From Anaeroplasmataceae bacterium (GTDB lineage Bacteria; Bacillota_I; Bacilli_A; Acholeplasmatales; Anaeroplasmataceae), in contig JAHHSW010000053.1 in NCBI GenBank assembly GCA_020024985.1, forward strand, positions 1 to 6,428: a stretch of 6,428 nucleotides of DNA. Direction: 5' to 3'. Each line of letters begins with the position of its first letter. The first letter of the stretch is position 1. The position numbers and the translations under genes are program-made. This document shows, piece after piece, positions 1-4,813 of this stretch. The notes beneath the pieces were generated by a model. The model saw only the letters and a program-made list of their open reading frames with translations, had not been told where the DNA came from and did not search any database.

Positions 1-100
1 TGACTATATAAGTAAGTGTTTTATAAAATGTAGTGGCAAATTGTAATAATCAGAAAAATAAACTAATATTTTTCCCTATTTTTGATAAAGCTCTAACATT
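1..100. other. AT-rich stretch with no recognised gene
   Basis: Stops are frequent in all frames and I see no RNA gene, terminator or clear repeat. It is probably the flank of the small peptide promoter that begins at 101. Confidence 0.6.
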
Positions 101-129
101 TTGGCCAAGATTTCTCTTTATGATATAAT
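101..129 (+). promoter_or_regulatory. Sigma-A promoter of the small peptide transcript
   Basis: A perfect -10 TATAAT lies at 124-129. A 4/6 -35 (TTGGCC, 101-106) stands 17 nt upstream. The predicted start is near position 136, just before a 7-bp inverted repeat. The -35 lies inside the 8-nt palindrome TTGGCCAA (101-108), which could be an operator, but the match is short. In AT-rich DNA such boxes occur by chance, so confidence rests on the placement: promoter, 5' hairpin, RBS, ORF and terminator follow in order. Confidence 0.6.
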
Positions 130-136
130 ATTTTTG

Positions 137-156
137 CTTAAGCTTAGTAGCTTAAG
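137..156 (+). other. 5'-end stem-loop of the small peptide mRNA
   Basis: CTTAAGC (137-143) and GCTTAAG (150-156) form a 7-bp stem with a 6-nt loop. It begins within a base or two of the transcript start predicted from the promoter at 101-129. A hairpin at the extreme 5' end commonly protects small bacterial mRNAs from 5'-end-dependent decay. That role is inferred. Confidence 0.5.
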
Positions 157-184
157 AACATTTTCGAAGGGAGTACAGAAGGCT

Positions 185-223
185 ATGTTAAATGTAGAGA
201 TACAGGAGTACATAACGAGTTAA
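185..223 (+). CDS. Possible 12-residue upstream leader peptide
   Basis: ATG at 185 opens a 12-codon frame (MLNVEIQEYITS) ending in TAA at 221-223. A purine-rich stretch, GAAGGGAG at 166-173, lies about 11 nt upstream, and AGAAGG at 177-182 is closer than ideal. The frame is the same as that of the 27-residue peptide at 236. It is separated from it by this stop and by a second minimal unit (ATG GAG GCT TAA, 224-235). If translated, ribosomes would terminate immediately upstream of the peptide's Shine-Dalgarno, which would suit coupling or occlusion, as with mok/hok. Nothing in the peptide sequence is recognisable, and it may simply be leader RNA. Confidence 0.25.
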   Translation: MLNVEIQEYITS

Positions 224-235
224 ATGGAGGCTTAA

Positions 236-319
236 ATGGAATATTTAGTTCTATTTGCGATAATATTATTCTTAATTGGATATATTATTAGCTTTAGTGA
301 CAATTCCAATAAGCACTAA
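236..319 (+). CDS. 27-residue single-span membrane peptide (toxin-like small protein)
   Basis: ATG at 236 follows a strong Shine-Dalgarno (GGAGG, 226-230) with 5-nt spacing. The frame encodes 27 residues and stops with TAA at 317-319. Residues 3-20 (YLVLFAIILFLIGYIISF) are almost entirely hydrophobic and long enough to cross a membrane once. The tail is short and polar (SDNSNKH), and only Glu2 is charged at the N-terminus. It has its own promoter (101-129) and terminator (348-379), so it is a self-contained transcription unit. A convergent short RNA is predicted on the other strand. Size, topology and context resemble type I toxins such as Fst, TxpA or BsrG, but I see no residue-level match to Fst; the proline and acidic tail typical of Fst are absent. 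Alternatives are a KdpF-like complex subunit, though no kdp genes are nearby, or a regulatory small membrane protein. The existence of the gene is likely; its function is unknown. Confidence 0.65.
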   Translation: MEYLVLFAIILFLIGYIISFSDNSNKH

Positions 320-334
320 TTGCTCTTTGTACTC
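320..334 (+). repeat. 15-nt direct repeat, copy 1 (3' UTR of peptide mRNA)
   Basis: TTGCTCTTTGTACTC begins at the base after the peptide stop codon and recurs exactly at 387-401, beyond the terminator. The minus-strand RNA predicted from 428-456 carries the complement of copy 2. It could therefore pair perfectly with copy 1 in trans. Part of the copy (322-334) is also complementary to the leader at 171-183. Confidence 0.8.
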
Positions 335-347
335 TTGTAGAAAATGA

Positions 348-379
348 GAAAAGGGAACGACGGCAATCGTTCCCTTTTC
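348..379. terminator. Bidirectional intrinsic terminator
   Basis: GAAAAGGGAACGA (348-360) and its exact complement TCGTTCCCTTTTC (367-379) form a 13-bp stem with a 6-nt loop (CGGCAA). On the plus strand the tail is ATTTTGTTTG (380-389). On the minus strand it is TCATTTT (347-341). It can end both the plus-strand small peptide transcript and minus-strand transcription from the ene-reductase operon or the internal promoter at 428-456. Transcripts from the two strands carry complementary loops (CGGCAA and UUGCCG), which could start kissing contacts. Confidence 0.88.
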
Positions 380-386
380 ATTTTGT

Positions 387-401
387 TTGCTCTTTGTACT
401 C
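387..401 (+). repeat. 15-nt direct repeat, copy 2 (template for antisense RNA)
   Basis: This is an exact second copy of the 15-mer at 320-334, lying just outside the terminator. On the minus strand it reads GAGTACAAAGAGCAA and falls in the predicted unpaired linker of the short antisense RNA, between its 5' hairpin and the terminator stem. A repeat placed on both sides of a shared terminator lets convergent RNAs pair outside their physical overlap. Confidence 0.8.
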
Positions 402-427
402 ATTGGTATTTCTACCAATTCACCATT

Positions 428-456
428 ATTATATACTATCCTATACAATAATTCAA
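428..456 (-). promoter_or_regulatory. Minus-strand sigma-A promoter firing toward the shared terminator
   Basis: On the minus strand, TTGAAT (456-451; 4/6 to TTGACA) is followed after exactly 17 nt by a perfect TATAAT (433-428). The predicted start is near 421. It lies downstream of the ene-reductase stop codon, so it cannot serve that gene. The only thing ahead of it before the terminator is the candidate antisense RNA. The region is very AT-rich, so chance similarity cannot be excluded. Confidence 0.5.
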
Positions 457-477
457 GTTTATCTGTTAAATATATTC

Positions 478-2421
478 TTATAAATCCTTACATAGGCTCC
501 AAGCAGCACCAATAGCATCCTTGATATTACCAACCTTAGCCCCATCACCAATTAAATGATATGTAGAGCCTGAGGCCTTAAGCATATCCTCTAGAGTATT
601 ATCAATATGGTATCCATTTGCAAATACTAGGGTATCAGCATCACTAATTACATGCTCAACCCCATTTTGAACATATTTAATAGTTGTTTCAGTTACCTCA
701 GTAACCTTTGCATTAGTTTGAATATCAATTCCCTTATCCATCATACGCATAACTAGAACTGATCTACCAGGGCCAGTTTCAGTCATCATAACCTCAGGTA
801 GCATCTCTAGTAATGTAATACGTCTATTACGTGGGAAGCGGTCATTTAAAATTGGAGCTAGGTAATCTGCAAGCTCACAGCCAACTGAGCCTCCACCTAT
901 AATAACTACCTTTTGACCTGGGAAGCTTAAGCCCTTTAGTAAATCATCAGCAGTAGTAGCTTGCTTGAAGCATTCAAATGGCTTTATGGTATTTGCCTTA
1001 GCACCAGCTGCTGCAATTACCTCATAACCCTTAAATTCACCCTCAAGCATTTCCTTTGTAACAGGAGTATTTAATCTTACATCAACACCAAGCTTATTTA
1101 ATCTAAAGCTCATATTCTTAACAATCTTTGTAAGCTCCTGCTTACCAATAGGTACACAGGCTAATCTGATTTGACCACCTAGCATATCCTCATTTTCACA
1201 TAATACAACATTATGTCCACGAGTCTTAGCTACAATGGCAGCCTCCATACCAGCAACACCGCCACCGATTACTAAAATATTTTTCTTAGTATCAGCCTTT
1301 TCTAGGGTTTCTTCATTAATAAGACCGAAGGATGGGTTAATAGTACAGCTTACAGGCTTACCAAACATAACACCATTTAAGCAACGAAGACAGCCAATAC
1401 AAGGCTTAATTTCATCCTCTCTACCCTCCATAGACTTATTGCAGAATTCTGGGTCACATAAATTGGCTCTACCAATCATGCAGGCATCAGCAATACCATT
1501 TGCAATCATTTCATCAGCAATCCAAGCCTCAGTAATTCTACCAACTGTAGCTACAGGAATACTAACATGCTTTTTGATGGCCTCAGCACATTTAGCGTGG
1601 CTTCCCATTGGAGTGCCAGGGGCAGGAATAGAAGAGCCTCTTTTAATGGTTGTACCACCAGAAACATGTAGCATATCAGCTCCATGCTTTTCTAATTGCT
1701 TAGCAACATAGGTAGCATCATTAATATTTAAGCCACCATCAGTATATTCACTACCTGAAATTCTAACATCAATAATAAAGTCAGGACCACAAACACGTCT
1801 AACCTCATCTATAACCTCAAGGGTTAAACGAAGCCTACCATTAATATCTCCACCATATTCATCGCATCTTTTGTTATATAGAGGAGAAAGGAAGCCTCCT
1901 AGTAAGCCATGAGCGTGGGCAGCATGGATTTCAACACCATCTCCACCAGCCTTTTTAACTCTTAGGGCTGCCTCACCAAATTGCTTAACTAAAACCTTAA
2001 TTTCCTCCTTAGTTACACTACGAGGTGCAGCCTTAGCATAATATGGACCAACATTAGATGGAGCAATAAGCTGAGGTGTACCAGGAATTGGGAAGGCCAT
2101 ATAGGCAGGATGGAAAAGCTGAGGTAGTAGCATACAGCCATACTTATGAACCTCATCAAATACCTTTTTCCAGCCTGGAATAAATGAATCATCATAAATA
2201 CAAATATCACCAGGTAGGTAGCAGTAGGTAGGCTCAACTGTTACAACCTCTGATACGATTAAACCAACTCCACCCTTAGCTCTAGCACTATAATGCTGAA
2301 TTAATTCATCAGTAATATAGCCCTTATTAGCAAGGTTAGTAGAAATAGGTGGCATAAATACTCTATTTTTAACTGTTTTTGTTCCTACCTTAATAGGACT
2401 AAATAAATGCTCATATTTCAT
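478..2421 (-). CDS. Old-yellow-enzyme family NADH:flavin ene-reductase (FadH/BaiCD/enoate reductase-like), paralogue A
   Basis: This 647-residue cytoplasmic flavoprotein should reduce an activated C=C bond in an unknown substrate with NAD(P)H. Residues 1-335 form the FMN-binding TIM barrel: NRVFMPP near 19-25, QLFHPAY at 101-107, VEIHAAH at 163-169, YGGDINGR at 189-196, IGRANLCDP at 316-324. A 4Fe-4S site follows with Cys341, 344, 347 and 359. The C-terminal half has an FAD-binding GGGVAG (386-391) and an NAD(P)-binding GGGSVG (509-514), as in 2,4-dienoyl-CoA reductase and trimethylamine dehydrogenase. Length is normal for the family. The start is supported by AAAGGAG (minus strand, 2437-2431) 9 nt upstream. 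Oddities: the usual catalytic Tyr of H-x-x-H-x(1-2)-Y is replaced (His171/Gly172), and the second and third Cys are two residues apart rather than three. It lies 66 nt downstream of its paralogue. Family assignment is firm; the substrate is unknown. Confidence 0.9.
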   Translation of the reverse strand: MKYEHLFSPIKVGTKTVKNRVFMPPISTNLANKGYITDELIQHYSARAKGGVGLIVSEVVTVEPTYCYLPGDICIYDDSFIPGWKKVFDEVHKYGCMLLPQLFHPAYMAFPIPGTPQLIAPSNVGPYYAKAAPRSVTKEEIKVLVKQFGEAALRVKKAGGDGVEIHAAHAHGLLGGFLSPLYNKRCDEYGGDINGRLRLTLEVIDEVRRVCGPDFIIDVRISGSEYTDGGLNINDATYVAKQLEKHGADMLHVSGGTTIKRGSSIPAPGTPMGSHAKCAEAIKKHVSIPVATVGRITEAWIADEMIANGIADACMIGRANLCDPEFCNKSMEGREDEIKPCIGCLRCLNGVMFGKPVSCTINPSFGLINEETLEKADTKKNILVIGGGVAGMEAAIVAKTRGHNVVLCENEDMLGGQIRLACVPIGKQELTKIVKNMSFRLNKLGVDVRLNTPVTKEMLEGEFKGYEVIAAAGAKANTIKPFECFKQATTADDLLKGLSFPGQKVVIIGGGSVGCELADYLAPILNDRFPRNRRITLLEMLPEVMMTETGPGRSVLVMRMMDKGIDIQTNAKVTEVTETTIKYVQNGVEHVISDADTLVFANGYHIDNTLEDMLKASGSTYHLIGDGAKVGNIKDAIGAAWSLCKDL

Positions 2422-2430
2422 ATTCTATAT

Positions 2431-2437
2431 CTCCTTT
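2431..2437 (-). promoter_or_regulatory. Ribosome binding site of ene-reductase A abutting a terminator U-tract
   Basis: On the minus strand AAAGGAG (2437-2431) lies 9 nt before the ATG at 2421-2419. It begins at the base directly after the U-run of the intercistronic terminator. An RNA that terminates here ends before the RBS, and any read-through RNA exposes it. Confidence 0.8.
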
Positions 2438-2466
2438 AAAAAAGGATTAGCCCTCGGGCTAATCCT
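2438..2466 (-). terminator. Intercistronic intrinsic terminator between the two ene-reductase genes
   Basis: On the minus strand AGGATTAGCC (2466-2457) and GGCTAATCCT (2452-2443) form a 10-bp stem with the tetraloop CGAG, followed directly by a run of six U, the first shared with the stem base (2443-2438). This is a textbook Rho-independent terminator placed 21 nt after the stop codon of the upstream gene. The gap to the next gene is too small for an obvious full promoter, so it may act as a partial terminator or as a 3'-stabilising hairpin that lowers expression of the second gene. Confidence 0.87.
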
Positions 2467-2487
2467 AGGTATTTTAAGTTATGTTTA

Positions 2488-4512
2488 TTAGATTTCGTTA
2501 GCTACGTTATAGCCACCACGAATTGCTTCAAATATACCAGCAGTACGCTCACCTGAGCAGTCACCAGCATAGTATACAGGAACATTAACACCAGTAGTAT
2601 CGAATTCATTCTTAACTGAACCAACAGCCATACAAACCATATCACAGTCAATAACAACCTCTTCATTAGTTTCAGTATTTAATGCTACAACTCTAGTTGC
2701 ATCATTTTGAAGCTCAGATACCTTAGTCTTAACATATTCCTTAACACCGTGAGCCATAAAATCCTTCTTAATTTCAGGAAGAATTGTTGAAGATTCACCA
2801 TTAGCAATCTTATCAAGCATTTCAATGATTGAAACAGTGCAACCATGGTTAATTAAATATTCAGCAGTTTCAGTACCAACAAGACCACCACCGATTACAG
2901 CTACATGGCCATGAGCATTAGCAGTACCATTTAAAACATCCCAAGAAGAAATTACATTCTTAGAATCACTACCCTTAATTGGTAAATGTAAATCATGAGC
3001 ACCAATAGCAACGATTACAGCATCAGCCTTATTCATTTCCTCCTTAGTGCAAGCCTCATTAAGATGTACATTTACACCAAGACGTGGAAGAATAGTCTCG
3101 AAATACTTAACTGAACGAAGAATTTCAAGCTTTCTTGGAGGTACAGCTGCTAAATGGATTTGACCACCTAGTCTGTTTTCCTTTTCATATAAATCTACAG
3201 TGTTACCACGTAGAGCGCTAACTCTTGCAGCCTCACAGCCAGCAAGACCACCACCAATAATAACAACATGCTTCTTAGTAGGGTTTGGCTTAATTTGCAT
3301 TGTAGCCTCATTACCATTTTCAGCATTTAATACGCATGAAATATAGCGTCTATCTTGAATTGCATCAACGCAGCCCTTATTACAGTTTAAGCACTCTCTA
3401 ATAGGCTCACCCTTTTCTACCTTATTAATGATATCTGGGTCGCAAAGAAGTGATCTACCATAGCAAATAATATCTGCATCACCATTAGCAAGAATCTCTT
3501 CACCATTTTCAACAGATACAACCTTACCAACTGTAGCTACTGGAATAGATACTGTAGCCTTAACTCTCTTACAAATAGGAAGAGTCCAGTTGTAATCTCT
3601 TGTACCCATAGCAGGAATAGTATCATTCATATTACCAGTGTGGTTTGCTTGAGCAACCTGGATCATATCAACTCCAGCCTCCTCTAGCCACTTAGCAAAC
3701 TTAATACCGTCCTCCTCATGAAGACCGCCCTTACCTCTATCAGTTCCATCCTCATTCTTAGTAATGAATGGAAGCTTATATTCAACCATAAGAGTAGGAG
3801 CAGCTTCCTTAATAGCTCTAACAACCTCTAATGCATAACGGCATCTATTCTCTAAAGAGCCACCATAGATATCAGTTCTATGATTTAAGATGTCTGAGCA
3901 TAGAGAGCCTAATAAACGGTCACCATGAACCTCGATAGCATCGATTCCAGCCTCCATAGCACGCTTAGCTGAAAGAGCAATTGCGTTTTTAATCTCATTT
4001 AGCTGCTCATGAGTTGACTCAGATACGAAATGCATCATATCATGATGTAGCTTTGCGTAGGCAGCATCAGCCTGCTTTTTAGATTCAGCCATTAGCTCAC
4101 CAAACTTAGCCATATCACCTGAGGCCTTAGCCTTTTGAGCCTCCATCATAGCCATTCTAGAGCCCATAATCATTTTACCAACACCTGGAACATCATATTC
4201 AGGGTGGAATAGCTGAAGAGCTACCTTACAATCATACTTATGTAGGGTATCAGCTAGCTTCTTGAATGTTGGGATTTGGCTATCATCACATAGCTTTGGT
4301 GTAGGAGAAGCAGTCATAACTGGAGCAACGTCACCAATTACAATGTAGCCAGTACCTCCCTTAGCTAATCTCTCATAGAAGGCTAAGCTTCTTTCTCCGA
4401 TAGATCCATCTCTTTCCTCGTAGCCAGTAGTAAGTGGTGGGAACATTACTCTGTTCTTAAGAGTAAGCTTACCAACCTTAATTGGCTCAAGTAACATACT
4501 TTTCTTATTCAT
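2488..4512 (-). CDS. Old-yellow-enzyme family NADH:flavin ene-reductase, paralogue B with helical insertion
   Basis: This 674-residue flavoprotein has the same three modules as its downstream neighbour: an FMN TIM barrel (about 1-370; NRVMFPP at 20-26, QLFHPEY at 100-106, YGGSLENR at 216-223, YGRSLLCDP at 351-359), a 4Fe-4S motif with canonical spacing (Cys374, 377, 381, 393), an FAD-binding GGGLAG (420-425) and an NAD(P)-binding GGGLVG (541-546). It should be a cytoplasmic NAD(P)H-dependent C=C reductase of unknown substrate. Residues about 117-162 are an Ala/Lys/Met-rich, probably helical stretch longer than the matching loop of FadH-type enzymes. The active-site Tyr region reads EVHGDRLLGSLCS (194-206) with no Tyr. 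From memory, this HGDRL variant recurs in a subgroup of gut Firmicute homologues of undefined function. The start at 4512 is backed by AGAAGGA (4526-4520) 7 nt upstream; Met6 lacks such a site. It is first in a two-gene unit. Confidence 0.9.
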   Translation of the reverse strand: MNKKSMLLEPIKVGKLTLKNRVMFPPLTTGYEERDGSIGERSLAFYERLAKGGTGYIVIGDVAPVMTASPTPKLCDDSQIPTFKKLADTLHKYDCKVALQLFHPEYDVPGVGKMIMGSRMAMMEAQKAKASGDMAKFGELMAESKKQADAAYAKLHHDMMHFVSESTHEQLNEIKNAIALSAKRAMEAGIDAIEVHGDRLLGSLCSDILNHRTDIYGGSLENRCRYALEVVRAIKEAAPTLMVEYKLPFITKNEDGTDRGKGGLHEEDGIKFAKWLEEAGVDMIQVAQANHTGNMNDTIPAMGTRDYNWTLPICKRVKATVSIPVATVGKVVSVENGEEILANGDADIICYGRSLLCDPDIINKVEKGEPIRECLNCNKGCVDAIQDRRYISCVLNAENGNEATMQIKPNPTKKHVVIIGGGLAGCEAARVSALRGNTVDLYEKENRLGGQIHLAAVPPRKLEILRSVKYFETILPRLGVNVHLNEACTKEEMNKADAVIVAIGAHDLHLPIKGSDSKNVISSWDVLNGTANAHGHVAVIGGGLVGTETAEYLINHGCTVSIIEMLDKIANGESSTILPEIKKDFMAHGVKEYVKTKVSELQNDATRVVALNTETNEEVVIDCDMVCMAVGSVKNEFDTTGVNVPVYYAGDCSGERTAGIFEAIRGGYNVANEI

Positions 4513-4558
4513 TTGTTCATCCTTCTTTCATAAATAAAATATATACACTTTCAATTGC

Positions 4559-4587
4559 ATTATAGCCCCTAAAATTAGGTTAATCAA
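4559..4587 (-). promoter_or_regulatory. Promoter of the ene-reductase operon with palindromic spacer
   Basis: On the minus strand TTGATT (4587-4582; 4/6) is followed after 17 nt by a perfect TATAAT (4564-4559). The start would fall near 4552, giving a leader of about 40 nt before the ATG at 4512. The spacer contains CCTAA-AA-TTAGG (4568-4579), a small inverted repeat where a repressor could bind. No regulator gene is adjacent, so this operator idea is speculative. Confidence 0.6.
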
Positions 4588-4596
4588 TAAAAAATC

Positions 4597-4624
4597 GTGA
4601 CAAATTAATATTAATGTATATAAT
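4597..4624 (+). promoter_or_regulatory. Distal plus-strand promoter candidate upstream of the methionine sulfoxide reductase gene
   Basis: GTGACA (4597-4602; 5/6 to the -35 consensus) and a perfect TATAAT (4619-4624) are 16 nt apart. Transcription would start near 4631 and give a leader of about 180 nt before the ATG at 4814. I recognise no known riboswitch or T-box in that leader, and no ORF of useful length. A nearer promoter with a better -35 is present at 4750-4777. Confidence 0.4.
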
Positions 4625-4749
4625 TTTTGTAAAAATAGAATTTCTGCTGACGTAATATGCTGCATTATTTGTAAATGTTACTAAAATGATTAAAATGGAG
4701 TTTTGCCACAGAAAGTAATCATAATGTCCTAAGTCAAACCTACCATCAC

Positions 4750-4777
4750 TTGACAAGATGTGGCTATGTGCTATAAA
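4750..4777 (+). promoter_or_regulatory. Proximal promoter of the methionine sulfoxide reductase gene
   Basis: A perfect -35 TTGACA (4750-4755) and an extended -10 TGC-TATAAA (4769-4777) are separated by 16 nt. The start would be near 4784, leaving a 30-nt leader that carries AAGGAG at 4801-4806. This is the strongest promoter match in the window. A short repeat, GTCAA upstream and TTGAC at the -35, could form a weak operator. Confidence 0.75.
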
Positions 4778-4813
4778 TATAGATGCTATTAGGAAGTAAA
4801 AAGGAGTAAAAAA

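Larger units (their letters stand above)
341..421 (-). ncRNA. Candidate antisense RNA (about 80 nt), type I antitoxin-like
   Basis: A minus-strand transcript started by the promoter at 428-456 would begin near 421 and end at the shared terminator. Read on the minus strand it contains three parts. First is a 7-bp hairpin, ATTGGTA-GAAA-TACCAAT (419-402), closed by a GNRA tetraloop. Second is an A-rich linker holding GAGTACAAAGAGCAA (401-387), perfectly complementary to the 3' UTR of the peptide mRNA at 320-334. Third is the terminator stem, complementary to that of the peptide mRNA. Hairpin, unpaired target-binding linker and terminator is the usual plan of a cis-encoded regulatory RNA. There is no ORF in it. 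The same sequence would also form the 3' UTR of any read-through ene-reductase mRNA. Transcription is inferred from sequence only. Confidence 0.5.

Noticed and set aside
134..223. Longer leader ORF starting at TTG 134
   Set aside because: The start would fall at or before the predicted transcription start and has no RBS.
236..319. KdpF or an authentic Fst toxin as identity of the 27-residue peptide
   Set aside because: No kdpA, kdpB or kdpC is adjacent, and the Fst-type proline and acidic C-terminus are absent. Only size, topology and layout agree, so the identity is left open.
1235..1711. 158-codon open frame on the plus strand
   Set aside because: It runs antisense inside ene-reductase A, whose motifs are unmistakable. 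Its translation shows no family features and it has no convincing RBS.
2013..2237. 74-codon open frame on the minus strand
   Set aside because: It is a shifted frame within ene-reductase A, at the same location and strand as a conserved barrel region. The hydrophobic look comes from codon shift.
4702..4764. TTTGCCACA and ATGTGGC as a CRP/FNR-like or Rex operator
   Set aside because: The arms are about 50 nt apart and do not match the spacing of those sites.
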